23,423 nt of DNA from JAKAWW01 sp049966775. GTDB lineage: Archaea > Micrarchaeota > Micrarchaeia > Micrarchaeales > Micrarchaeaceae. Position 1 is the stretch's first letter; the number at the start of each line of letters is the position of its first letter. The notes beneath the pieces were generated by a model, which did no database searches, had not been told where the DNA came from, and saw nothing but the letters and a program-made list of their open reading frames with translations. Of the stretch, positions 1-6,654 are shown in pieces. The DNA is taken from the NCBI GenBank assembly GCA_049966775.1, contig JBMFTZ010000011.1, forward strand, positions 1 to 23,423, read 5' to 3'. Position numbers and translations under genes: made by a program.

Positions 1-53
1 CCCGAGTCGCAAGCGTGACAGGCTCGCATGCTAGACCACTACACTACCAAGGC
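1..53 (-). tRNA. tRNA-Asp (GTC), 3' part cut off by the window edge
   Basis: Reading the minus strand from 53, an acceptor 5' strand GCCTTGG is followed by TA, a D arm, and a 5-bp anticodon stem CGAGC/GCTTG (26-22 and 14-10, with one G-T pair) closing the loop CTGTCAC. The anticodon is GTC at 19-17, which reads Asp codons. The sequence leaves the window at the start of the T arm, so the acceptor 3' strand and CCA end are not visible. It starts 5 nt after the HIT-protein stop codon on the same strand, so RNase P cleavage of a joint transcript would also trim the HIT mRNA. It lies close to the AspRS gene, whose product would charge it. Confidence 0.9.
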
Positions 54-58
54 ATGCT

Positions 59-517
59 TTACTGCTTATTCCTTTTCACAATTATATTCTTTAACTTTTC
101 CAATGTTTCGTCTTTTGCTCTGGGTCCCATTTTAGTAGTTATATAACCTTCGTATCTCTTAAAATAAACCTCCTCCCTTATCCAGTACATGTCGTCCTTG
201 TTTTTCATCCCTATCGCGGGGTAGAGCTTTGCGTGAAGGTGGTTTATCGCTGTCCCTTCCATCACCATATGGACACGTTTAACGTCAAGACCCTTTTCGA
301 GCATCTTGGCAACCTTTTTCGAAACCTTTGCGAGTTTGCAGAGTTCCTGGTCGCTGGCATCAAATGCATAGCCGCTTATGTGCCTTTTAGGAATCACGAG
401 AGTCTGGCCCTTTATGTTGGGGTAGATGTCGAGTATTGCTATGTATTCTTTGTCTTCGTAAATCTTGAACGCTTTCATTTCTCCGCGCGCAATCCTGCAA
501 AAGATGCATTCTGCCAT
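59..517 (-). CDS. HIT (histidine triad) family nucleotide-binding hydrolase/transferase
   Basis: This 152-aa protein belongs to the HIT superfamily, which hydrolyses or transfers nucleoside monophosphates (for example AMP-lysine or Ap4A-like substrates). It has an N-terminal CxxC (residues 4-7, CIFC), the core segment ending VIPKRH (about 41-46) and the active-site motif HLHAK at 93-97. The middle His (H95) should be the nucleophile. The third His of the usual HxHxH is Lys here; I recall HLHAK-type motifs in archaeal HIT proteins, so this may be a subfamily trait rather than loss of function. The start is ATG 517, preceded by GTG with 5-nt spacing. That GTG belongs to the TGA stop of aspS, so the two genes are probably translationally coupled. 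The substrate cannot be told from sequence. Confidence 0.88.
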   Translation of the reverse strand: MAECIFCRIARGEMKAFKIYEDKEYIAILDIYPNIKGQTLVIPKRHISGYAFDASDQELCKLAKVSKKVAKMLEKGLDVKRVHMVMEGTAINHLHAKLYPAIGMKNKDDMYWIREEVYFKRYEGYITTKMGPRAKDETLEKLKNIIVKRNKQ

Positions 518-521
518 CGGA

Positions 522-1811
522 TCACGGAGTTATCCTCTTCCTGTCCCGCGGGAACATCGAGCATTCCCTTATGTTATTAGAGCCGGTAATGCGCATTGCT
601 ATCCTCTCTAGGCCGATGCTCCATCCCGCATGAGGCGGCGCGCCACACCTGAATGCGTTTATGTAGAACTCAAACCTGCTAGGATCAAGATTCCTTTTCT
701 TGAGCGCCTCCACAAGCATCTCCGCCTTGTGTATTCTCTGCGCTCCGCTAGATATCTCAAGACCTTTGTATATGAAGTCGTAGCTCTTCGAAAGCTTCGG
801 ATTATCCTCTTTGGGCATTGAATAGAACGCCCTCAGCGCGGTGGGGAATTCCCTTACTATCACGGCATCGCCATATACCTTCTGTATGCCCGCCTCGTAT
901 TCCCTTGATATGTCGCTGCCGAATTCTATTTCATAGCCGTTGCTCTTGAGCTTTTCTATCACTTTGCTGTATGTGACTACCTTGACCTTCGGCACTTCAA
1001 GCTCCACGCCCAGGGTTTCAAGGTCCGCCTGGTTGTTTTTCCTCACCGCTTTTACTATGCCTGTAACAGCGTATGCGAGCTCTCTTACCGCGTCGTTGTC
1101 ATCAGCGAAGCCCATCTCTATATCCATCTGCGTCGATTCGGTGAGGTGGTATGTGGTGTTTGACTTTTCAGCCCTGAACACCGGCACTATCATGTACACC
1201 TTGTCGAGTCCGCCTATCACCGCAAGCTGCTTGTACAGTTGTGGCGACTGCGCCATATATGCGTCTTTTTCGAAATACTTAACGGGGAAGAGTTCGGCGC
1301 CGCCCTCGCTCGCCTCCGCTATTATGCTCGGCGTCCTTATCTGGGTGAAGCCTTTCTTGCTGTACATGCTAGCGAACGTGTTCAGTACGGTGGATTCTAT
1401 ATTGAAAATGGCCTTTGTGGTCAGCCTCCTCAGGTCTATGTACCTGTAGTCAAGCCTCACGTCAAGATCGGCAGGCACCTTGCCCGTGACCTCGAACGGT
1501 ATGCTCGTGCTGAGCGGGTTAAGGTTTTCTATATGGTCCGGTATTATCTCAAAGCCGTTTCTTGCTTCGGCGTTGCGGCTTATCCTGCCTTTAACCAGCA
1601 CCACGCTCTCCTTAGGCATTGACATTTTCTCTATGAGTTCTGTGCTTACCGCGCCTTCCTTGCCTATTACCTGTACAATCCCCGTCCTGTCCCTTACGAG
1701 CATGAATGTTATCTTTGCAGTTTCCCGCACTTCGTGTACCCAGCCTGCAATGGTTACACTCTTGCCGTCCATTTCCTGCGTGAGTTCGCCTATGTAATGG
1801 TCTCGCAACAT
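522..1811 (-). CDS. aspS: Aspartyl-tRNA synthetase, archaeal class IIb type
   Basis: This cytoplasmic enzyme of 429 aa attaches Asp to tRNA-Asp. An N-terminal OB-fold anticodon-binding domain (about 1-100, with GWVHEVRE near 23-30) is followed by a class II catalytic domain. Visible motifs are RYIDLRR (113-119), the motif 1 region near 145-165, QSPQLYKQ (178-185), motif 2 starting FRAEKSN at 202, and motif 3 within the last 45 residues (GAPPHAGWSIGLER). Length is normal for archaea. The ORF stays open upstream into the tRNA-Tyr gene, but I choose ATG 1811 because AGGTG sits 5 nt before it and the OB fold begins there. The SD lies 1 nt after the mature tRNA-Tyr 3' end. Whether the enzyme also charges tRNA-Asn cannot be decided here. 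Confidence 0.96.
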   Translation of the reverse strand: MLRDHYIGELTQEMDGKSVTIAGWVHEVRETAKITFMLVRDRTGIVQVIGKEGAVSTELIEKMSMPKESVVLVKGRISRNAEARNGFEIIPDHIENLNPLSTSIPFEVTGKVPADLDVRLDYRYIDLRRLTTKAIFNIESTVLNTFASMYSKKGFTQIRTPSIIAEASEGGAELFPVKYFEKDAYMAQSPQLYKQLAVIGGLDKVYMIVPVFRAEKSNTTYHLTESTQMDIEMGFADDNDAVRELAYAVTGIVKAVRKNNQADLETLGVELEVPKVKVVTYSKVIEKLKSNGYEIEFGSDISREYEAGIQKVYGDAVIVREFPTALRAFYSMPKEDNPKLSKSYDFIYKGLEISSGAQRIHKAEMLVEALKKRNLDPSRFEFYINAFRCGAPPHAGWSIGLERIAMRITGSNNIRECSMFPRDRKRITP

Positions 1812-1822
1812 GAAAGCACCTT

Positions 1823-1923
1823 TCCCGTTGGGGTGAGTCGAACACCCAACCTGCCGGTATCTGACAGCCTTCCGCCAGTGACGCAAACTACAGCCGGCCG
1901 CTCTGCCATTGAGCTACAACGGG
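1823..1923 (-). tRNA. tRNA-Tyr (GTA) with intron at 37/38
   Basis: Exons 1923-1888 and 1858-1823 fold into a complete tRNA: acceptor CCCGTTG/CAACGGG, D stem GCTC/GAGC, anticodon stem GCCGG/CCGGC, loop CTGTAGA after splicing, T arm GGGTG-TTCGACT-CACCC, and discriminator A. The anticodon GTA lies at 1891-1889. The C1-G72 pair and A73 are the known identity elements of archaeal tRNA-Tyr and fix the ends. No CCA is encoded (the next bases are AA). It heads the transcript that continues into aspS. An intron at 37/38 is the usual place in archaeal tRNA-Tyr genes. Confidence 0.93.
1859..1887 (-). other. tRNA-Tyr intron, about 29 nt
   Basis: These bases interrupt the anticodon loop between G37 (1888) and A38 (1858). 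Removing them restores a 7-nt loop and a 5-bp anticodon stem. CTG at the start of the loop can pair with CAG near the intron's 3' end, leaving 3-nt bulges TAG and ATA on either side. This matches the bulge-helix-bulge that archaeal splicing endonuclease cuts. The exact ends could shift by 1 nt. Confidence 0.8.
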
Positions 1924-1946
1924 CTTAATATTAATCTGTAAATAGG

Positions 1947-1968
1947 TATATTAAAATAGGTATATAAA
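1947..1968 (-). promoter_or_regulatory. TATA region for the tRNA-Tyr/aspS transcript
   Basis: Two TATA-like boxes stand on the minus strand: TTTAATATA at 1955-1947, which is 24-32 bp upstream of the tRNA-Tyr 5' end, and TTTATATA at 1968-1961. They are embedded in a short direct repeat, AATAGGTATAT at 1941-1951 and 1955-1965 (plus-strand reading), with a 14-bp period. The nearer box is well placed for initiation just before the tRNA. Confidence 0.55.
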
Positions 1969-1984
1969 GGGTTTTCTTTTGGTC

Positions 1985-2650
1985 TCATTCCAGCGCTTCG
2001 AGAAGCCTGTCTAGCTCATAGCCGGTTGTCTCGTCTCCGACAACTATGGCATTTGAATTCGCTATGGCAGAAAGCCCTATCGCGACGGATCCCCTGTTTG
2101 CAGTGGTGCGCACAGACTTCAGCCCCAGGATTCTGTCGAGCGTTTCCTTTTCCGTGTCACTGCTCCTGTTGTTTATCACGAAGCCCTTGTTGGTAAGTAT
2201 GTTATTTGCGCCTACGGTCTTCATGCCACCTATATCCACCTTGACCACTTCGACGCCAAGAATGTCCCCTATCTGCTTCACGGATTCTGCGCCATATTCT
2301 GGGTTGACAAGCGCTATCCTGTCATTCGCGGCAATGTTGCTGCCAATCGCATTGAGATCGCTCTCCAGCACCCCTATGTTTATTTCAAGGCCGAGGCTTT
2401 TTATGTGCTCCACTTCAAAATCGAAGGCGAGGTTTGACAGGAGCAGCCCGTTGGAGTTCGCCCTGGCCAGTATGCCTATCAAATTTGAATCCGATACCGT
2501 GATGCGGACGGGCTTTACGTGCAGCATCTCCTCAAGCACGTTAAAGCTCTTGTCTGGCATGTTGCTGCCCGCAAAAACGTATCTGTCTGTGGCTGTCGCA
2601 AAAGCGCCCACGTATTCACTACCATTCAGCCTATAAGTGGTAGCTTCCAT
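1985..2650 (-). CDS. Translation initiation factor aIF6 (ribosome anti-association factor)
   Basis: This 221-aa protein matches aIF6/eIF6, which binds the large ribosomal subunit and prevents premature joining with the small subunit. Family blocks are visible in order: the opening with YVGAFA, then ANSNGLLLSNL, the diagnostic IGVLESDLNAIGSNI block followed by ANDRIALVNPEY, and a C-terminal GSVAIG...IVVGDETTG block. Pentein-type internal repeats are expected for the family. The length matches the archaeal norm. It lies 12 nt downstream of eL31, an order (eL39, eL31, aIF6) common in archaea, so it is very probably co-transcribed with the ribosomal genes. The start ATG 2650 has only a weak GTGA upstream. 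Confidence 0.95.
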   Translation of the reverse strand: MEATTYRLNGSEYVGAFATATDRYVFAGSNMPDKSFNVLEEMLHVKPVRITVSDSNLIGILARANSNGLLLSNLAFDFEVEHIKSLGLEINIGVLESDLNAIGSNIAANDRIALVNPEYGAESVKQIGDILGVEVVKVDIGGMKTVGANNILTNKGFVINNRSSDTEKETLDRILGLKSVRTTANRGSVAIGLSAIANSNAIVVGDETTGYELDRLLEALE

Positions 2651-2662
2651 AAGTTTTCACTA

Positions 2663-3031
2663 TCATTTGCCCGCTTTTGCCTTGCTAGCAGTTGCCGGGG
2701 TGCTGGGCTTGGCATTCTTGGCCTGTGCTTTGCCCTGCGCCGCTTTGGGTTTTTCCGCAGCCGGGGCGTTCGCCTGCGCTTCCTTAAACGTAGAAGCAGT
2801 TGCAATATTGTTGTCTATCGAAATGCTAAGCTTCAGCGGCGTCATGCGCCTTGCCGCATACTTGAATATGTGCTCATTCAGCTCCTTGCTAAGCTTCACA
2901 TCTGCCTCGTCCACCTTGGCATGCCTTGCAACCTGCGCCCTTACATAGCTTATCGCCTTCCTTATGCGCTTGGTGCGCGGCTGGTTTACCAGGTATTTGC
3001 GCAGGTTTATAGTTACGAGCTTGTTAGCCAT
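2663..3031 (-). CDS. Large ribosomal subunit protein eL31 with an Ala/Lys-rich tail
   Basis: Residues 1-85 match eL31, a large-subunit protein near the peptide exit tunnel: KLVTINLRKYLVNQPRTKRI at the start, the RAxxYVRxQVARH-type helix, and a segment ending in IDNNIATA. The 122-aa length exceeds the usual 85-95 because of a tail from about residue 88, made almost only of Ala, Lys, Pro, Gln and Thr, and probably disordered. The start ATG 3031 directly abuts the eL39 stop (TGA 3034-3032), so no leader lies between and translation must be coupled. The tail is the only odd trait. Confidence 0.94.
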   Translation of the reverse strand: MANKLVTINLRKYLVNQPRTKRIRKAISYVRAQVARHAKVDEADVKLSKELNEHIFKYAARRMTPLKLSISIDNNIATASTFKEAQANAPAAEKPKAAQGKAQAKNAKPSTPATASKAKAGK

Positions 3032-3193
3032 TCAATCAACCTTCAGCCTCATCTTCGAACGCCTCCAATCCCTCTGGAACCTGTTGTATTCTATCTTCCT
3101 GTGCGTTCTCAGCACGGCAAGTAGCGGTATTCGCCTGGACTGCTTAAGCTTCTTGCCAAGCATTGTCTTCTTTAGCCTGCTATTCTTCGACAT
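3032..3193 (-). CDS. Large ribosomal subunit protein eL39
   Basis: This is a 53-aa basic protein of the exit-tunnel wall. The sequence begins MSKNSRLKKTMLGKKLKQ and contains the conserved IPLLAVLRTHRKIEYN-type core followed by RDWRRSKMRLKV. The frame stays open up to 3274, but ATG 3193 gives the family's normal length and start, and a TGGATGAT element lies just upstream. The 164-nt gap between 3194 and PDCD5 (3358) holds no other gene I can support. It contains only a perfect 10-bp palindrome, CGCAGCTGCG. The gene order PDCD5, eL39, eL31, aIF6 is typical of archaea. Confidence 0.95.
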   Translation of the reverse strand: MSKNSRLKKTMLGKKLKQSRRIPLLAVLRTHRKIEYNRFQRDWRRSKMRLKVD

Positions 3194-3357
3194 GGTATCA
3201 TCCAGTTTCGGCAGGTTCCGCAATCGCAGCTGCGACGCCTTCTGCCAAGTTGTAAGCATGATGCGCCCCCGCATGCCGGGTAAGCCATCTAACGTGCAAT
3301 CCTTGCAGCATGTTGTTTTGCGACATATCCATCAGTATAATACGATAGCGAAGCCAT

Positions 3358-3675
3358 TTACTTGTGCTTGAATTCTATAGATGGCTCCCTCCTCGTGGTG
3401 AGCTTCTCAAGCAGCGCCTTGAATTGGGCATCGCTTATCTTGCCCGCTATCTTATTGCTTTGCACAAGCGAAACTATGAGGTTGACAAGCTGTGTGTAAA
3501 GCTCCTGGTTTGATGATCTTATTATCATGAGCCTTTCATAAGCGTCAGGATCAAGCAGCTGGCGCATGACCGCTTTCGTCTGCTCCTCGATCTGGGCGCG
3601 CCTTATGCTCTCGTTGATGCGCTTCCTGAGCTCCTTTTGGTATCGTTCGTCCTCGTTGTCCGCGCCTTCAGGCAT
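3358..3675 (-). CDS. PDCD5-like DNA-binding protein
   Basis: This 105-aa all-helical protein matches the archaeal PDCD5/TFAR19 family, a conserved archaeal and eukaryotic protein for which double-stranded DNA binding has been reported; its cellular role is not settled. Diagnostic parts are a charged N-terminal helix, the block around QLLDPDAYERLMIIRSSN (about 40-57), and the C-terminal KISDAQFKALLEKLT with a basic end. It overlaps the eS19 gene by 8 bp (3668-3675), with an AGGTG inside the eS19 coding end as a likely ribosome binding site. The pairing of eS19 and PDCD5 is widely conserved in archaea and supports both calls. Confidence 0.93.
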   Translation of the reverse strand: MPEGADNEDERYQKELRKRINESIRRAQIEEQTKAVMRQLLDPDAYERLMIIRSSNQELYTQLVNLIVSLVQSNKIAGKISDAQFKALLEKLTTRREPSIEFKHK

Positions 3676-4102
3676 TGGCTTCCACCTTGTTTGCTTCTAA
3701 TTTTAGCTCCTTGCTGCTCTTGTCTAGGAGCGATTGGCCCTGCTGCGTTATCACACGGCCCGCTTTTGTGCTCTTGACCAGCTTAGCGTTTTCAAGCTCC
3801 TTGAGCGCGTCGCTTATTATGCTGCCGCCTGCTTTTATGTGGTGCTTCTTGTGCACTACGTGCTCCTGCCTCTTGCTATAATGGGTTCTGAGCCTTGAAA
3901 CGCCGAGTGGGCCGTTCAAGTATATAAGCCTAAGTATCGAAGCCGCTCTTATGTACCAGAAATCCGGATCCTGCGGCGGTCTCTCCCTGCCCGCGCCAGA
4001 CTTTACAATATCAACATACGCTGGTTTTTTTATCATCGGTTTGAGCTTTTCGGCTACCGCCTTGACAAGCTCTGAAGCTTTTACATCGTATACGTTCGAC
4101 AT
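3668..4102 (-). CDS. Small ribosomal subunit protein eS19
   Basis: This 144-aa protein matches eS19, a winged-helix-like protein of the small-subunit head needed for late 18S/16S maturation. Conserved blocks are VYDVKASELVKAVAEKLK at the N-terminus, PDFWYIRAASILRLIYLNGPLGVSRLR (about 47-73), HHIKAGGSIISDALKELE (91-108) and the C-terminal GRVITQQGQSLLDK. Start ATG 4102 is preceded by GAGGGAATTCA, a weaker SD than the GGTG used elsewhere. It heads the eS19, PDCD5, eL39, eL31, aIF6 group. Its leader contains a 14-bp perfect GC palindrome described separately. Confidence 0.96.
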   Translation of the reverse strand: MSNVYDVKASELVKAVAEKLKPMIKKPAYVDIVKSGAGRERPPQDPDFWYIRAASILRLIYLNGPLGVSRLRTHYSKRQEHVVHKKHHIKAGGSIISDALKELENAKLVKSTKAGRVITQQGQSLLDKSSKELKLEANKVEANA

Positions 4103-4135
4103 TGAATTCCCTCTTCATAAAAAACGGCATGATGC

Positions 4136-4149
4136 GCGGCGCGCGCCGC
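4136..4149. repeat. 14-bp perfect GC palindrome in the eS19 leader
   Basis: GCGGCGCGCGCCGC is its own reverse complement. It lies 34-47 bp before the eS19 start codon and coincides with the predicted transcript 5' end. It could be an operator for a dimeric protein or a very stable RNA element. On the minus strand no T run follows it, so it does not look like a terminator for the upstream Nop gene. Confidence 0.5.
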
Positions 4150-4164
4150 ATTTTTCGCAATCCG

Positions 4165-4180
4165 CTTTTTAATTATACTT
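4165..4180 (-). promoter_or_regulatory. TATA region for eS19
   Basis: On the minus strand, AAGTATAATTAAAAAG provides a TATA-like element centred near 4175. Initiation about 26 bp downstream would fall near 4149, at the edge of the GC palindrome, leaving a leader of about 47 nt before ATG 4102. Confidence 0.45.
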
Positions 4181-4196
4181 TTTATTATAGGTGCAT

Positions 4197-4212
4197 AATA
4201 AATATATTTATT
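4197..4212. repeat. 16-bp AT palindrome at the end of the Nop gene
   Basis: AATAAATATATTTATT is a perfect palindrome covering the Nop-gene stop codon (TAA 4210-4208). A/T-rich tracts follow it on the minus strand. It may mark the transcription stop of the Nop gene, since archaeal polymerase terminates at T-rich tracts. It could also be chance in an AT-rich spacer. Confidence 0.35.
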
Positions 4213-5080
4213 GCTTGCGGTGCCTGCCGCTGCGTTGCTGCCTTGGCCGCTCCGTTTCGGGCCTGCTGTTTATCCTGCTTATGCCGCTCTCTATGTCCGC
4301 TTTTAGCTTTTCCGCGATGAACCTCTTCGAGAAGTAATCTGCCTTGAGCGCTATGCTTATCTTTGTGGCGTAGAGCCTTGCTATCCTGCCCCTGGCGCTC
4401 TTCCTGCCGTTGCTTATCGCAGGCAGCTTGAACAGCACGCCGTATTTTGGTGGTTTACTGCCGAATTTTATGTGCTTGAACAGCGCCTTTTCGGCACCAA
4501 GCAGCTGTATCGTGCTGGCAGGCATTGTGGCCAGCCTTTCCAGCGAGCCCGCCTTGCTCAGCAGCTCGGCCGCTATCTTCTCGTCTGTAAGGTATGTTGT
4601 GTTGGGCATGATGTCGTTCGCCGCGGCTTTTATATAGGCGTCGAGCGCTTCTAGCGCCTCATACAGGTTGTTGCTCGCATTTGCAAACCTTATCAGGGCG
4701 CTGCGCTCCCTCTCGCTCATCCTTCTGCCCATGCTTGACACCGCCTTGTCGTACACCGAGCCAGCTTTCTGCTCGTCGCCAAACAGTTTCAGCAGGCTCT
4801 CCTTGCTTGCTGTCTCCCTGCTATTCAGCGCATTTACCAGGTCTGCGAGGAGCTTTGGGCTGCCCGCCTTAATCTCCGGGTAGTATAGCCCGTACCACTC
4901 GCTCAGCCTCTCATACGCGAGGTTGTAAGACCTGCCAAGCTCGTTGTAGGCGTTTATCGCCTGCATGAGCGCATACTCCTCGTTAGCATAAGTCTTGCTT
5001 ATCTGCTCACGCGTGCTCTTGAGCATCTTTTCCCTTATCGATTCGATCTTTCGCGGCATAATAACACGTAGTCGAAGCAT
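4208..5080 (-). CDS. Nop5/Nop56/Prp31-family protein lacking the N-terminal domain
   Basis: The 290-aa product has the coiled-coil part of Nop5 (about 8-150, including NEEYALMQAINAYNELG and the RLSEWYGLYYPE block) and the Nop RNA/L7Ae-binding domain (about 165-285, with ASTIQLLGAEKALFKHIKFG, the KPPKYGVLFK stretch and RGRIARLYATKISIA). It ends in a basic tail. Archaeal Nop5 normally starts with about 100-120 residues that bind fibrillarin in box C/D RNPs. Here that part is absent, and GlyRS begins 71 bp upstream on the other strand, so there is no room for it. I prefer ATG 5080 because it is the first ATG after a TATA box predicted to start transcription near 5087; ATG 5059 (283 aa) is the alternative. 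No SD is visible. Confidence 0.85.
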   Translation of the reverse strand: MLRLRVIMPRKIESIREKMLKSTREQISKTYANEEYALMQAINAYNELGRSYNLAYERLSEWYGLYYPEIKAGSPKLLADLVNALNSRETASKESLLKLFGDEQKAGSVYDKAVSSMGRRMSERERSALIRFANASNNLYEALEALDAYIKAAANDIMPNTTYLTDEKIAAELLSKAGSLERLATMPASTIQLLGAEKALFKHIKFGSKPPKYGVLFKLPAISNGRKSARGRIARLYATKISIALKADYFSKRFIAEKLKADIESGISRINSRPETERPRQQRSGRHRKQ

Positions 5081-5107
5081 CTCCTGCTTACTTAGTTGCA
5101 AATCAAA

Positions 5108-5117
5108 GTATATAATG
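5108..5117. promoter_or_regulatory. Shared bidirectional TATA element between GlyRS and the Nop gene
   Basis: The near-symmetric element GTATATAATG fits a TATA box in both directions. Rightward initiation about 26 bp away (near 5138) leaves a short leader containing AGGTG (5141-5145) before the GlyRS ATG 5152. Leftward initiation near 5087 would be almost leaderless at ATG 5080. A second AT-rich stretch, AATATAAA, at 5131-5138 is too close to the ATG to serve GlyRS. Confidence 0.5.
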
Positions 5118-5151
5118 TTTTGCCCTAAATAATATAAAGTAGGTGTAACCA

Positions 5152-6654
5152 ATGGAGAAATCGAGCATCGATAGTCTTGTCAATCTGGTAATAAGGCGCG
5201 CAATAATAATACCTGCTTTCGAGATTTATGGCGAAATAGGTGGCTTTTACGATTATGGTCCCATAGGCGCAAGGATAAAGCACAATATAGAAGCATACTG
5301 GCGCAGCACATTCATCGAGGGGCTCGGCAATCTGGAAATCGAGTCCACAATAGTGGCGCCTCAGCAGGTGTTCGAAGCAAGTGGCCATCTGAAGAGCTTC
5401 AGCGACCCAATAACCATATGTGACAAGTGCCATACCGCGTACAGGGCGGACAAGCTGCTCGAGGAATATTTCGACAGCAAAGGCATGCGCAAGGATGCTG
5501 CAGAGCTTAAAAAGGCAAAGCCGGAGGAGCTGGAGCAGATGCTCAAGCAGTACAAGATAAAGTGCAGCAAATGTGGCGAGCAGCTCTCCAAGGTTAGCGT
5601 GTTCAACCTTATGCTGAAAACAGGCATAGGCCCGCTTGACGCCGTAACTGGCTATTTGAGACCCGAGACCGCCCAGGGCATGTTTATGGATTTCAAGCGC
5701 ATATTCATTGCGTATGGTCTGAAGCTCCCTATAGGCATAGGCCAGGTGGGCCGCGTGTTCAGGAACGAGATATCGCCAAGGCGCATGCTCGTAAGGCTGA
5801 GGGAGTTCTCGCAGATGGAGCTCGAATACTTCTTTGACCCAGAAGTGCACGACATAGCGATAAACGGCGAGCAGATTGGCGACGCTTTCCTTGATCGCGA
5901 GATTAATATGCTACCCAAGGACGAGCAAGAGGCGGGCTCAAGCGGGATTAAAAGGATGAGCCTAAGGCAGTGCCTTGAAAAAGGCTACATGCCCAACATG
6001 CTTTTTGCATTTCTCATATACAAGGAATCGATATTCCTAGAAGAACTAGGCTTTCCCGGCGAATCGGTACGCTTCAGGCAGGCGCTCGACGCCGAGCTGC
6101 CGCACTACTCAAAAGGTAACATAGATGTGGAGGTGCTGGTAGGTGACTCTTTTGAAGAGCTGATAGGCAACGCTTATAGAACGGATTTCGACCTCTCCAA
6201 CCACCAGAAGTACTCAAGCAACGATCTGAGCATTACAAGCGACAACAAGAAGGTTCTGCCGCACGTGGTGGAAGCAAGCTTCGGAATAGACCGGGTGTTC
6301 TGGGCCATCATGTACAATTCCCTCTACTCGGACAAGGAGCGCGGGTGGGAAGTACTAAGGCTGAGCAAGCTTATAGCGCCTTACAGGTGTGCGGTTTTCC
6401 CGTTGCAGAAAGATGACAAGCTCGTCGAGAAAGCGCAGCAGGTAGCAAAGCACCTGATCAGTGCCGGCATTCCATGCTATTACGCGCAAAGCAGTAGCAT
6501 AGGGAAAAGGTATGCCAAAGCCGACGAGATAGGCGTGCCGGTTGCGATAACAATAGACTACCAGACGCTTGACGATGATACTGTGACACTGAGGAACAGG
6601 GACGACACAAAGCAGGTTAGAAGGAAGACAAGTGAGCTTGATGCGGTATTATGA
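5152..6654 (+). CDS. glyS: Glycyl-tRNA synthetase, alpha2 archaeal/eukaryotic type
   Basis: This homodimeric class II enzyme of 500 aa charges tRNA-Gly. The N-terminus carries GGFYDYGPIGARIKHNIE (30-47, motif 1 region). A zinc-ribbon-like pair C90/C93 and C138/C141 lies in the insertion, followed by GYLRPETAQGMF (167-178), motif 2 beginning FRNEISPR (203-210), motif 3 in EASFGIDRVF (374-383), and the anticodon-binding domain from about 408 with GKRYAKADEIGVPVAITIDY (451-470). All catalytic blocks look intact and the length is slightly short for archaea (usually about 570). The start ATG 5152 follows AGGTG. The stop overlaps the next gene, so it heads an operon with the DNA glycosylase and translin. 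Confidence 0.97.
   Translation: MEKSSIDSLVNLVIRRAIIIPAFEIYGEIGGFYDYGPIGARIKHNIEAYWRSTFIEGLGNLEIESTIVAPQQVFEASGHLKSFSDPITICDKCHTAYRADKLLEEYFDSKGMRKDAAELKKAKPEELEQMLKQYKIKCSKCGEQLSKVSVFNLMLKTGIGPLDAVTGYLRPETAQGMFMDFKRIFIAYGLKLPIGIGQVGRVFRNEISPRRMLVRLREFSQMELEYFFDPEVHDIAINGEQIGDAFLDREINMLPKDEQEAGSSGIKRMSLRQCLEKGYMPNMLFAFLIYKESIFLEELGFPGESVRFRQALDAELPHYSKGNIDVEVLVGDSFEELIGNAYRTDFDLSNHQKYSSNDLSITSDNKKVLPHVVEASFGIDRVFWAIMYNSLYSDKERGWEVLRLSKLIAPYRCAVFPLQKDDKLVEKAQQVAKHLISAGIPCYYAQSSSIGKRYAKADEIGVPVAITIDYQTLDDDTVTLRNRDDTKQVRRKTSELDAVL

Noticed and set aside
940..1622. Long plus-strand frames opposite aspS, and similar ones opposite most other genes
   Set aside because: They are antisense shadows produced by codon bias in the real genes, with no family motifs or start signals.
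1812..1886. N-terminal extension of AspRS into the tRNA-Tyr gene
   Set aside because: The frame is open, but it reads through the tRNA. ATG 1811 has a correctly spaced AGGTG and fits the OB-fold start.
3275..3357. Possible C/D box RNA upstream of eL39
   Set aside because: CTGATGGA on the minus strand and ATGATGC on the plus strand resemble a C box, but no matching CTGA D box at proper distance is present.
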